Positions 46,132 to 57,833 of a stretch of DNA of 64,000 nt are shown here, one piece after another. The DNA comes from Protea cynaroides. Its lineage: Eukaryota; Streptophyta; Magnoliopsida; Proteales; Proteaceae. A model generated the notes under the pieces. It worked only from the letters and a program-made list of their open reading frames with translations, was not told where the DNA came from and searched no databases. The DNA is taken from positions 39,979,016 to 40,043,015 of the forward strand of contig CM053269.1 of NCBI GenBank assembly GCA_028583415.1. Reading direction: 5' to 3'. Within the stretch, counting starts at the first letter, position 1. Each line of letters starts with the position of its first letter. The position numbers and the translations under genes were made by a program.

Positions 46132-48169
46132 TAAAATGTTATAAGTAAAATTTTAATGTAAAATTTAATGTCAAAACAAATGGAGCTTTACGTATTTTGC
46201 ATCGAATAATAGATTATACGCATATTAAACGTGTATGATACGATTCAACATAGAATTCATGGATTTTTCGACTCTCGAGTAAAATATTTAAAAAAAAAAC
46301 ATTTAAACAATCTAAAAAACGATTTGTGTATAATACATGTATTACATGCGAACTTACTAACTAAAGGGGAGTGGTTTGTAATTTTGGTTTAGATCATATC
46401 AAGAACCTTTTACTACCATTTTGGGTTTGATAAATGTGGTAAATTGGTGAAGTCTTAACTATGTACATGGCCTCGGCAAATGATAGTGTCTTTGATCGTT
46501 GATATAAAATTTACAAGAAAATATGTTTTCAAGAGATAAAGTATTAAAAAATTTTGTCTTATTTTTTTTATCGTTGGAACTAAATATTGAAAAAAAAATT
46601 GCATAAAAATTACTACACGAAAAATTTTACAGTGATTTCTAAGGGGAAGAAAAAGAAGTTTATCTTTATTTTTCTTCTTAGAAATAAATATTAAAAAAAA
46701 AATTACTTAATATTATACGTAAAATTTTACATCTAAATAACAACCTAAAAAATTTCAAATGGACAGAGAAATCATCAAAAAAAAGTAATTTTTGTGAAAT
46801 TTCACTTCAATCAAAATTCATTCACTTTTATGGAGATGCCTACGTGGGCATGTTATTTTCTCATGCCCTTGGTGAAGATGTTGGTGTGACAATTAGTCTA
46901 AATCCTTTTTGTTTGATTGTATATTTAAGGGTGTTTTTTTTTTTTTTTGGGTTAAAATATTTCCAAGTACATATGCATATGCGTCCAATCTATACTATGC
47001 GGTCTATACAAGGGAAGATCAAGGGTATACGGGGAAAGAAAATATATATAATAATATATAGCCATGTATAGTTATTTTTGGAGCAAGTACCATGTAGGAA
47101 AAATATAAACACAGCAATGATAATATGTTTAAGGCTAATTTTTCAACATATGACATAAGCAAATATTCAACAAATCAAAGCATATGATTATGTATACTCA
47201 AATCATATAATAAAATTGAAGTATTAGAACATACCATATGTGAGTCAAACTAAACATTGAAGGAGAGCTGAGTCGTGTAGCACACTCTTCTTAAAGTTGT
47301 ATTTACCACCCAATATGGTGCAACAGGTCTTACAAATCAATCTCTAAGATAAAACAACCCCAATAAACACACCCAACAATGTGCACACAAGTGTTGGATG
47401 TCATCGAAAATCGACGGCTAAAGCTAACGGTCTTCACAAAACTAGAATGGGCTCAGTTGATTAAAACAAAGTAGAGAAAGAGTTGGAGGGAGAGAGAGAA
47501 GATCTGATTTCCTAAAGAAATCTCAAATTTGGAATGATTTGATCTCCAGAATTCATCCTATATTTATAGGGGATAGATACCCTTTCAAGGGATCCATTAG
47601 ATGGTACACGTCCATCTGTTTGGACGACTCGGATATACCTTGATCTAAGGATGTTTAGATCAACGGCCTAGATCATGTCTGTTCACATGTATAGATGTCT
47701 AACCATGTATAGGCGCCTATATGAATCAACAAGGACACATCTTATGACATTTGTCTTTCAAAAGGGAAAATATCATACTACCTAGATAGTTTGATAAACA
47801 TCACCTATCACTCACATCTTTCTGACATCATCAACTACCACCTAAATTTTTAAAACGTTTAACAAAGAGATCCAAGCCTTTAAGACATTTCTGTTAGATG
47901 CTGATGTCAGCTCAAATCCATTTTTTGGTAAACAATAATGCACTTACTGTAAGAGTAAAAATCCATTTTACCCTCCACTAATTTTTAACCCTACCCACCT
48001 AAATTGCAGAGTAAAAGAAGAAGAGGAAGAGTGGGAGGAAGACAAAGAGGACGACAACCCTTCTACTACTTGAAGGGCTCATTCCCATGGTGCTTATACA
48101 GATACCCATTTGCAACGAGAGGGAGGTAAGAAGATGTAGGTCTGTGCTTCCCCGACGCTTTGTTTTTAG
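46132..48169. other. AT-rich DNA with dispersed-repeat fragments
   Basis: No gene is supported. Between 47600 and 47860 there is sequence also present, partly in reverse orientation, at 61590-61880 (TTGATCTAAGGATG, CGCCTATATGAAT, GTGATAGGTGATGTTT blocks). This suggests a rearranged repeat family. Confidence 0.5.
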
Positions 48170-48354
48170 GTCATTCTGGGAGAACAAACAACGAGATAAA
48201 GAATTACTGGAACTATCGTCTGAACAGGAGAATCCACTACTTCAGGAGATGCGGCAATCAAAGCTGCCTACCGTCGATCCCCATGGACTCAACCAAGTTT
48301 GCCAAGCGAAGAGCAGGTCGAACCGTCGGATCCGCCGTGAAATAGAAAGCTATC

Positions 48355-48498
48355 TATAACAACATTATTGGTACTTCCAATGCAACAGTGGTTATGTCTT
48401 TCATTAAGAAGGGAAGTGTGAACCCGTATAACAACATTAATGGTACTTCCAATGCAGCAGTGGTTATGTCTTTCATAAAGAAGGGAAGTGTGAACCAG
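48355..48498 (+). repeat. 72-bp in-frame tandem duplication in the MYB remnant
   Basis: Copies at 48355-48426 and 48427-48498 differ at only a few positions. The unit is 24 codons and reads YNN..GTSNA.VVMSFIKKG. It preserves the frame, so it may predate loss of function. Confidence 0.93.
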
Positions 48499-48758
48499 TC
48501 GAGTGAAGCTGCAGGTTGTGATCAAGGATTACAAAGTGTTAATGGAGTCATAAGGGGGGAAGAGGTGTCACGAGATACAAACAGAATTTTGATAAGCTTT
48601 AATGAGGTGATGTGTAAGACCCGCACTCCATGAACCCGATCTAAACCTTGAATTTATGTCGTAGCAGGTCTTCCAATCATCACCGGGCCAGACGGGATGA
48701 GCGGATGACAAACAGGTACGAAACGGACCAATCAGACCAAATTAAGTATGAATTAATT

Positions 48759-48778
48759 CATACCGGTCGACCGGTATG
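48759..48778. promoter_or_regulatory. 20-bp palindrome of ACCGGTCGA motifs upstream of the TATA box
   Basis: CATACCGGTCGACCGGTATG is a perfect palindrome about 115 bp upstream of the LTR TATA-like sequence. Further ACCGGTCG/CGACCGGT copies occur at 49326-49440. In the right LTR the same site is expanded by an extra half (57981-58009). It could be a binding site for a dimeric regulator (inference). Confidence 0.5.
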
Positions 48779-48891
48779 GCCTGCGCAGCAGACCACTTAG
48801 ATCGGGAAACGGATCTCTGTGGGTCCCACTTTTCAAATTTCAAACCGAAGGACATTCCTAATGTTAGGAGGCTTCCTAAACCTAATCCTAG

Positions 48892-48900
48892 CCTATATAA
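48892..48900 (+). promoter_or_regulatory. TATA-like element of the left LTR
   Basis: CCTATATAA is followed by a purine-rich leader with AAACCCTAGAAAGGAG. The same sequence is kept at about 58125-58133 in the right LTR. This is the likely transcription start region. Confidence 0.6.
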
Positions 48901-49451
48901 GGACCCTTAAACCTCCTAAAAACCTCTTCCATTGATCCTCACAAACCCTAGAAAGGAGAAAGAGGTTGAAGAAGGAGAATAAGCTAGGAAGGAGAGGGAA
49001 GAGTCACCAGTGCCGTTCGACGAAGAACAAGTTACAGCAAGTCAACGGTAAGTGCTCAAACCTTCCTCTACATTATAGGAGGGTTAGTTGTGATTGAATC
49101 AATACCATGCAAAGCAAGGTATTGATCTAAACCCTGTTTGCCGTCAAACCCTAAATTAGTCGTAGACCCTAGATTCAAGTTCTAAGTCGAAGATCATCGA
49201 TGCTAGGACTTGAATGGAGTTGAAAACAAGTGTAACTCAGTGTTCAGACCTAGAATGAATAGGAGAAACCCTAGGATCAATAGAGGGTGATCGACGGAAG
49301 GCGATAACCAAGTGTATGGTCTTCCGGAGACATACCGGTCGACCATACCGGTACTGCGACCGGTACCTCTTGGGGACTGGTCTATGGGGACCGGCCGACC
49401 ATACCGGTCGTAGGTTTTCCCCACAGTGCTGCGACCGGTACTTGTGACAGG

Positions 49452-51652
49452 TGTAAGACCCGTGTCAATCTAACCCGGTCTTACCACCTTGAACCAGGTT
49501 TACCCATCATGGTCGAGTCAAGTGGACCAAGGGCGTGAAGGAGATCGAGATCCCAGGTATCAAATCGACCCAAAAATACTTAAAAAGAGGGAAGGGTCGC
49601 ATACCCAGCTAAGCAGGGTCGGACCTCCCAAAACAGAAAGTCAGACCCTTATTTTTGAAGGGAGGGTCGGACAGCATCGACCCTCGGATCCTGCCGAAAA
49701 TAGAAATTTGGAAATTTTGAGATTTTCGATTGGATTCCTTCCTAATCTCAAAGGGGCTTATTTTAGGATGTTTATAGCCTATTTAAAGGACGTCCCTAAG
49801 CCACTTTCACTCCTTTCACAACCCTAATTGAATTGAGAGAAAGAGAAGAGAAGGAAAAGAGGAAGAAGAAAGGCAAGCAAGAGAACTTAGCAAAAAGGAA
49901 AAGAATATCAGAGGAAAAGTAATCTTCTCAGGTATGGATACTAATTCCATGAGTTTCTACAGACCTTAGGATAGTTATTGGAGAGATAGTGATCTTGGAG
50001 AAACCCACCATCCATGGTTAGGTTTTCATGGGAAACCCTATGAGAATGCATGAAAGCCATCTAGGAGGATGATTCATGGTTTCAGACCATGGAATGAGTG
50101 TTGAATGGAATGAAAAACCAAGCCATAGGACCCCAAACACGAAGAATGGATTAAAAAGTGGAAATTGGACCAGAGTGCACCGAGGGTCGCACCCAGGGTC
50201 GATAGGCCATCCGACCGTAGGTGTTTCTGACCATCGACCCTAGCATTGACCCTCAGTTGACAGAATGGTTTTTAAATTCAGAATTTATTTTAATTAAATT
50301 TTATCGACTTTGTTAGGTTTGCTAGCAATATAATAACATTATAACGGTGATTTTAAAGCTTGAAAAAGTATCTATTAGCAAGCTAAGGTGAGGAACCTTA
50401 ACCCCAAACTAAATTGGTTAATAATAAACTGTTTTCGTTTTCTTGAGTCCTATGCCATGCTTGATTCTATGCGAATATGTTTGTAATGTGCATACAGCAT
50501 GCCATCCAATATTTCTATTACTTGTTCATGCATATTTACTTTATCGTTTATAACATGATGATGATGATGATAGGAATAGACATGTGCTTGTATGTGTGTG
50601 ATTGATGTGCTTGATGCGAGCGAGTATCAGGGGAGGTGTGATGAGAACGTCAATAAACGTTAACCTTTGGCGGGTCTCAGCACTTTAGCTCTATCTCTAA
50701 CTCAAGTCTTGTGCATTGGCATCGTCGTATCACCATTACTTTAGCAGAACTATTATGTTGTAGAGTATCAGGGGAGGTGGTCTCGGTCCTTGTAGTCTCT
50801 GACTCTACCGGGGGGCCTTAGCTCTATCTCTATGGACATTCTGAGGGATGCTGGGGTGAGGCCTTGGATACACTGTTTGGCATTAGGATTGGTTAGTTGC
50901 GAGCCCAGTTTGCAGCCCTCGCCAACAGGGGCTTACGTGTTGGTATGACACTATATAGCAATAAACGTAACCTTTGTTATATATTGTTAATGATTGGGTG
51001 CATGTGAGTTGACGATAAACGTGATCTTCGGGTAACGTCACACACTCGTGTATAGAGGCGGAGTCAATAAACGCGACCTTTGGCTACCTCAACTTTTCTA
51101 TTGCATACAGCAAACTTTAAACCGGACCAAAGATATAAATTGATGTGCATGCATATGTATTGTTGCATTGTTTTGGCTACTCACTGAGCTGTGATGTGTG
51201 CTCACCCCTCGACGTCGAATATTTTTAGTTGATGATGCAGGTTATACCGTTGAAGACTATATGAATGCGTCTGCGTACGGGAACGTGGCAGCTATGGAAG
51301 CTGGAGCTGAAGATGATACACACGACTCCTCTTGCGAGTGCAACTCGTGTGTATTTGATTAGATATTTTATAGGTTTCTTTTATTGAATTTAATAAAGAC
51401 TTGTATTTGATATTTAAATATTTATGTCTCAGTTGGAAACAGAATAATTTGCTATTAAATTATTGATATCATCTTAGTTCTCAGTTCATTTATTTATAAG
51501 ATTTCCGCTATTGTGTATTTACTCTGATTATGATTACGGATGCGTGTAAGTTTGGATAACGCGGGGATAATCTATTTGAGATCCTGGTTGAACCGTTGGT
51601 TATTTAGCGGTTCATCATATCATTCTGAATAGACCAGAATTGGGGTGTGACA
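49452..51652 (+). mobile_element. Nested solo LTR of a related chromovirus family
   Basis: TGTAAGACCCGTGTC...GGGGTGTGACA, 2201 bp, is flanked by ACAGG (49447-49451) and ACCGG (51653-51657); the empty site in the right LTR reads ACCGG. No internal domain is present, so it is a solo LTR left by LTR-LTR recombination. It resembles the host LTR at both ends and in conserved modules (TATCAGGGGAGG, AGCTCTATCTCTA, the terminal 44-codon frame) but is otherwise diverged. Confidence 0.9.
51228..51362 (+). CDS. LTR-embedded conserved short frame (copy in the solo LTR)
   Basis: A 44-codon open frame reads VDDAGYTVEDYMNASAYGNV and ends SCECNSCVFD then TAG. It follows a TTTTTAG acceptor-like site, preceded by CACTGAGCTGTGATGTGTGC. 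No ATG begins it, so it would be a terminal exon in phase 1, or relies on the internal Met. Comparison with 52542-52676 and 63234-63383 shows many third-position changes and conserved TVEDYMN, VAA, and CxC. I do not recognise the family. Confidence 0.5.
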   Translation, partial: VDDAGYTVEDYMNASAYGNVAAMEAGAEDDTHDSSCECNSCVFD

Positions 51653-52541
51653 ACCGGTCTGCTCTGTGAAGAGTGTTTTTAACCCAGTTGGTTTTCGAAC
51701 CAACGTAAACCCTAAGAAAACTATTCTAACTAAATCCTAATATCGTGTAGGACCTTGTGATAGCACGTTTGGATACTGTGACGCAAAGCAAGCTATCAAA
51801 CAAGCGTCAGGTAAGGGAATCAGACCTAAACCCTAATAATTAAATAACAGGTAATCGTTGTTAATAATTATGGTTTTGTGGATTGATGTTTGTGCATTCT
51901 CGCATGTCATCTTTTACTTTCAGTTATTATTATTGTTCATGCATACTTGCTATGCTAGGTTGTGACTGTTAGGCATGTGATTGTTTTCGTTGGTATGTGG
52001 AATGGGAAGGACTGGAGGTCTGGGATCATTCCTCACACTAGCACCTTTCGTATCGTTCTGTCTTAGCATGCTTGGTGCGGGTAGGGTATCAGGGGGAGGA
52101 AGTGGCACTGTGGTCTCCGGCCTGGCCACTAGACTCTAGCTCTATCTCTATGCCGTAGGGAGCTGCGCTGGGACAGGGCCTACTGTGATGACATGTAGGA
52201 TTGGTTAGTTGCGAACCCAGTTTGTAAGCCCTCGCCAATAGGGGCTTACGTGTTGGTATGGGTAGAGTATCAGGGGAGGTGTTGGCAGTGTTTGATCCGG
52301 ACGCCTTAGCTCTATCTCTATTCCATGGTGGGTGCATGTGGGACAACAGTGGTGTTTGATCCATTGGGTGGCTTCACACACTCGTGTATAGAGGTGCGGT
52401 GGCCGCCAATCCTTTATATAGCACATTGTAAACTTAAACCAGACCATAATGTGAATGTTACTCATGCATATGTTTGTTGCATTGTCTGATTGTCTTATTG
52501 AGCTAAGTTGTGAGCTCACCCTTGTATATACACCATTTTTA

Positions 52542-52676
52542 GATGTTGATGCAGGTTATACGGTGGAGGACTACATGAACGCTCCGACGTATGGAGGCGT
52601 TGCAGCTCTGGACGTGCAAGCAGGAGAGGACGAGCATGATGCTTCATGTGAGTGCCCTTTCTTCGTGTACCTTTAG
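52542..52676 (+). CDS. LTR-embedded conserved short frame (left LTR copy)
   Basis: The frame reads DVDAGYTVEDYMNAPTYGGV, then an acidic stretch (GEDEHDASCEC) and ends FVYL, TAG. It has the same length as the copy at 51228. It begins directly after CATTTTTA-G, an acceptor-like site. Its third cysteine is replaced by Phe (CPFF), while the right LTR keeps CPFC. Confidence 0.45.
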   Translation, partial: DVDAGYTVEDYMNAPTYGGVAALDVQAGEDEHDASCECPFFVYL

Positions 52677-52965
52677 GATTCTATTTTATTTATTTTAGTT
52701 ATTTTCTGTTGGGATATAGTTGATGTAAAAATATTTATTTAAGTTTTGGGTATTTGAATAATTGAATATTTTATTAAATTTATCAATAGATCACTCAGTT
52801 CATTTTATTTAAGACTTTCGTTGTATTTTATTATATAATAGATTGTGGTTATGTGCAATGGTTTGTATGAGTGGACACAGTCTTATTGAGGTCCTAGTGT
52901 GAGCCGTTGGTTCAGTGACGGTTCACTCACACTTCTGGTTCAGTTAGAATTGGGATGTGACAACT

Positions 52966-52977
52966 TGGTATCAGAGC
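52966..52977 (+). other. Chromovirus primer-binding site
   Basis: TGGTATCAGAGC three bases after the left LTR end, complementary to initiator tRNA-Met. Confidence 0.92.
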
Positions 52978-54560
52978 TCTTAGGCTCTGTCCAACATACC
53001 ATATTGCACTTAACTTAGTCGATGAACTGAGATAGGAAAAAATTAAAAGTCTTAATAAGAACACACTTTAAGCACTGTTTGATGCCTGAGACTAAAACGA
53101 AAGAGCATAATGTAATATACTAAAGGTGAAATTAATAAACAGTCATGCTCTAGATAGGAACCATAATGACAAGTGAGAAAAATCATAAACTTCCACCAAA
53201 TTGAAAAGGAAATTGTATCAAGAGTATAATATAGAACATCCAAATAACTAGATAGGTTTATATAAGATGCGGTGCATTATTGACTTACTCTTATGATTAT
53301 AGAGGATGCACATACCTGATTCTAATTCTCGTACCTTGACATAATACCTTCTTGATTCAACCTGTCAATTGGAGTTATAGATGTTATTTCCTTAGAATTA
53401 GTCCTGATTATACCAATCTAAGCTACTCCTATGATCGACACCATGAATAGAGATATGAACCGAATGAACATTTAAAGGTTTAATCATTCCGAATGTACAT
53501 CTTTTTGATTTCATACCTGATTTACTGATGTACCAAAACTTCTCTTGATTTACTCCTATAGTGCCTTGACCAATGGTACTATATACTCGATAGAACCTGT
53601 AACCATGAGGTTAAGAACTGTAAAACCTCTATTTCCATATATTTGGACCACTATGCAACTTAACGACCTTTGGATGCTGGTTGGATTACCATAGATTTAC
53701 TCCTGATCCTTTAAACCTAAGTTCACTAGATAAAACAAGTGTTCTTCATCATATTGAATTTGAAAGAAGGAAATGAATCACTTTTGGATAAACATTCTGA
53801 TTCTTATATTCCTTGACATCCGTTGATAGAGATACTTAGTTAATATGAGAATTATTGGAAGGGAGATGATTAAATTCAGATTAGATTCTATAGCCAAGAA
53901 ACCTCAGATGAAGTAATGGAGGATCGGTTTCGAGATTGCTGAATGGATGGAATTGTGTCATGATCTGTAAAAGAGTGCATAAGCAGGAAGTGAGAACTAT
54001 CAAGAGTAGCCAGTAAATAAATAGATAGCACTCAAGTAGAGTTAAAGATGACTATATCGGTATGAATTTTGATAAGACAGAAGGTTTCTAAAGGCAGATC
54101 TAAGAGTGGATACAAGGATGAAGTAAAAAATTACGGCATTGATAGTATTCAGATTAGTACAAGTAATACGGAGTTATGCCCAATGTCAAGTGAGATGATT
54201 AAGTAAAGACCAAAAGAGTTTGACTGAATTAATGAATTTATAAGCATATACCCTAATGCTTATAGATAGACTTGGGATATGTAATGAGTAAATAGTCAGA
54301 AGATGATTTTTGAGATATACGAAAGAGAGATCAGGGTAGAACATCAGTGATAAAAGAGATGTAAGTTACTGAGTGCAATATGAGATTTTGACGATAGTCT
54401 TTGAAAAGTCATAAGAGATGAAGGAACTAGACAAGCTCTTAAAACCATTATACCAGATTTCGCTAGTTCAAACTCTTTTGGACTAGATGTTGTAGTGGGT
54501 AAGTGTTATGAACATTGCCCGAACCATATGGATGGATAGAATTTGGATGCAACCTAAATC
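52978..54560 (+). other. Degraded gag region of the chromovirus
   Basis: This interval should encode gag by position but holds no open frame over 70 codons and no zinc knuckle I can identify. Composition is AT-rich with many stops, in contrast with the well-preserved polymerase downstream. It may be replaced or heavily mutated sequence. Confidence 0.5.
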
Positions 54561-54564
54561 GACT

Positions 54565-57500
54565 TGAGATGGTAAACTTTGACGTCATCTTGGGAATAGA
54601 CTGATTGTATCAATACTCTACAAGTGATTATGTGCATAGAAGAGGTTATCATTTAAGAACAAAGATGACACATAATTTGATTTTATTGGAAGCATATTGC
54701 TTAGGAAGCAAAAGCTCATCCTCTCTGCACGAAAGGCAAAGAGATGCTTTGAAAAGAAAGGAGTTGAAGACCCAATTACAAGAACTACTAGATAAGGGTT
54801 TCATATGACCAAGCATATCGCCATGGGGAGCACCTGTATTGTTCGTAAAGAGGAAGGACGGTAGGTGTACGGCTATGTATCGACTACTGAGAGCTGAACA
54901 AGTTAACCATTAAGAACCAATACCCTTTGCCTAGGATCGATGATCTGTTTGATCAGTTGCAGGGTGCAAAGGTTTTCTCAAAGATTGATCTTAGATCAGG
55001 GTATCACCAATTGAAGATCAAGGCCACAGATATTCTGAAGACTGCTTTCAGGACAAGGTATGGACATTATGAGTTCCTTGTAATGTCATTCGGGTTGACT
55101 AACGCTCCAGCATCGTTCATGGAACTGATGAACCGAGTGTTTCATGACATATTGGACAGTTCGGTCATCGTATTCATTGACGACATATTGGTCTACTCAC
55201 AAGACAGGGAGACTCATGCAACACATTTGAGAGCAGCCCTACAACGGCTGAGAAGAGAGAAACTTTACGCCAAGTTCAAGAAGTATGAATTTTGGCTGAA
55301 AGAAGTGGTCTTCTTGGGTCACGTAGTATCTGCAGACGGTATCAAGGTAGATCCAAGCAAGATAGCAGCTATAGTAGGATGGGATGCACCGATATCAGTT
55401 GCGGAGATTCGTAGTTTCCTTAGATTGACTGGTTACTATAGAAGATTCGTGGAAGACTACTCAAGGATCGCCGTTCCGCTTACCAGACTAACCAAGAAAG
55501 GGAAAACGTTCATATGGACAGATGAATGTAAAAAGTGCTTTCAAAATTTGAAGTCAAGAATAGTCTCTGCACCTATCTTGACCATCCTAGCACCAAGCTT
55601 GCCGTTTACCCTATATACGGATGCATCAGGGTTGGGTCTTGGGTGTGTGTTGATGCAAGGAGAATAGATGATTGCTTACGCATCAAGACAGTCGAAAGAG
55701 CATGAGAAGAACTATCCTAGACATGATCTGGAGTTAGCAGCGGTTATCCACGTAATCAAGACTTGGAGACACTACCTTTATGGTGAAAAATTTCAGATTA
55801 AGTCGGATCACAAGAGCTTAACTTATCTTTTCACTCAGAAGGACCTGACTATGAGACAGAGGAGATGGCTGGAACTATTAAAAGATTATAATTATGACAT
55901 CCAGTACCATCCGGGTAAGGCCAATGTTGTGGCCGATGCCTTAAGCAGGAAGTGGGCATCGAAACCGGAAGAAGGACCTAGTACAAACGCTGCACTATGT
56001 GCTGCAGCCTCAGGTTCAATAGAGAATAATAAAGACTATATATTAGAGACTATATATTAGAGACTGCAGGAGATCCAGTGGAACAAGGCTTAATTCATAA
56101 ATTCACCATGATGTTCGCAGCATTGAAGATCTCATCGGATCTAATAGAAGAGGTCAAAGAAGCAATCCTACAAGATCCACACCTCAAGACAGTGCAAGAA
56201 GACCTAGAGAAGGGTAAAAGTAACCCTGACTTTACCTTGGATTCAGACAAGGTACTCAGGTATCGTGGACGATTATGTATACCTGAGAGTGAGAACTCGA
56301 ATATCAGAGATAGAGTTATGACAGAAGCTCATTACACCCCATATTGCACCAAGATGTACCATGATTTAAGAAGACTATATTGGTGGAGGGGTATGAAGGT
56401 GGATGTAGCTCAATTCGTATTCCAATGTCTGAATTGTCAGCAAGTTAAAGCAGAAAGGCAAAGACCTGTAGGTTTGTTACAACCACTATCGGAGCCAGCA
56501 TGGAAGTGGGATTGTATCCATAGTTGTCAAGGCGCCAAGGCGAACCAAGGTGATGGAGGCCTAACTGGGCGCCTTGGCGACCAAGGTGACCGCCTAGGCG
56601 ACCACCTAGGCGACCAAGGCGCCCAATTTTCCAAGGCGACCCAAGGCAGCCTAGGCGCCTAGGCGACGCCTTGACAACTATGATTGTATCACAATGGATT
56701 TCGTCACTGGCCTACCTTTGACACCAAGGTCAGTGGATGTAGTATGGGTTATAGTCGATCGACTTACTAAGACAACTCGGTTCATCGCTGTCAGACCTCA
56801 GTATACCATGGAGAAGCTAGCTATATGTGGATAATATAGTCAGACTTCATGGAGTCCCAGAAAGTATAGTATCTGATAGAGACCCTCGTTTTACATCAAA
56901 GTTCTGGAAAGGATTACAGAAAGCTATGGGAACCAAGTTGAAGTTTAGTACAGTTTTTCACCCTCAAACGGATGGGCAGTCAGAAATAACTACTCAAATC
57001 TTAGAACATATGCTCAGAGCGTGTGCTCTAGATTTCAAAGGAGCTTGGGACGAGAAGCTATCACTCATCGAGTTTGCTTATAACAATAGTTACCAGGCTA
57101 CGATCCAGATGGCTCCATATGGAGCACTCTATGGGAAGAAATGTCGTACACCTCTGTTATAGAATGAGGTGGGAGAGAGAAGAATTATAGGATCGGAGTT
57201 TGTCGAAGAAACTTGTCGAGTGATTGATCAAATTAAGGAAAGAGTGAAGACAACTCAAGTTCGACAAAAGCAATATGTAGATAACCGACGTCGAAATCTG
57301 GAGTTTGCAGTGGGTGATAAAGTATTCTTGAAGATATCACCTGTGCGAGGTCTGAAATGGTTTGGTAAGAAGGGGAAGCTATGCCCCAGGTATGTGAGAC
57401 CATATGAGATTTTGACCAGACGTGGCAATGTGAATATCAACTGGCTCTACCACCATCCATGTCAAGCGTTCATGATGTGTTCCATGTGTCTTTATTGAAG

Positions 57501-57749
57501 AAGTACGTCAAGGATCCATCGCACATCTTGACAGCAGACCCACCAGACTTGACAGAGGACTTGATGTTTGAAGTTGTACCTGTGATGCTCACAAGATGAA
57601 AAGTACAACATCTTCGAAGCAAGGATATCCACTACGTCAAAGTGCATTGGAAAAGCCAAGATGTAGAAGAAATTACTTGGGAGGAAGAGAATGCGATGAG
57701 AAAGGAATACCCTAACCTTTTCGACGACCAAGGTACGTTCAAATTTTGA
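54565..57749 (+). pseudogene. Chromovirus pol: protease tail, RT, RNase H, integrase, chromodomain
   Basis: The protease end has FDVILGID then TGA at a Trp position (54565-54606). Reverse transcriptase starts near 54790 (SPWGAPVLFVKRKDG) and continues 54927-55667, with FSKIDLRSGYHQLKI, FGLTNAPASF and catalytic FIDDILVYS. RNase H follows a TAG at 55665-55667 (IAYASRQSKEHEKNYPRHDL; DYNYDIQYHPGKANVVADAL). Integrase spans 56078-57162 (zinc finger CLNCQQVK; core DFVTGLP, VSDRDPRFTSKFW, FHPQTDGQSE), with a MITE at 56519-56682 and a small deletion near 56820. The C-terminus holds GDKVFLKISP and a chromodomain-like block (HYVKVHWKSQDVEEITWEEE). Stop codon at 57747. Not translatable as a whole. Confidence 0.9.
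56519..56682. mobile_element. 164-bp hAT-like MITE in the integrase
   Basis: Perfect termini CATAGTTGTCAAGGCG / CGCCTTGACAACTATG and a perfect 8-bp duplication ATTGTATC (56511-56518, 56683-56690). Deleting it and one target copy rejoins the integrase frame (WKWDCI to TMDFVTG). The body consists almost wholly of GGCGACC, CCAAGG and CCTAGGCG words. Confidence 0.92.
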
Positions 57750-57763
57750 GGCCGAATTTATTT

Positions 57764-57833
57764 TAAGGGTGGGGGAGTTGTGAAACCTACATGCAAATTT
57801 CGGGGACAAAATTTCTTATAAGGGTGGGGGAGT
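57764..57833 (+). other. Duplicated polypurine tract
   Basis: AAGGGTGGGGGAGTTGT occurs at about 57767 and again at about 57820, the second directly before the right LTR. The first copy is followed by TGAAACC, resembling an LTR start, so a short LTR edge plus PPT was duplicated. Confidence 0.8.

Larger units (their letters stand above)
48613..52962 (+). repeat. 5' LTR of the chromovirus (contains a nested solo LTR)
   Basis: It matches 57834-59994 from TGTAAGACCCGCACTCC to GGGATGTGACA, but is interrupted at 49452-51652. It contains a TATA-like CCTATATAA at 48892-48900, and donor-like CAACGGTAAGTG near 49046. Confidence 0.9.

Noticed and set aside
48160..48345. A functional MYB gene
   Set aside because: Missing helix start, in-frame TAG and retrotransposon insertion argue for a pseudogene.
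48940..48960. AAACCCTA-like words as telomere repeats
   Set aside because: They are isolated single copies in LTR leaders and plant 5' regions, not tandem arrays.
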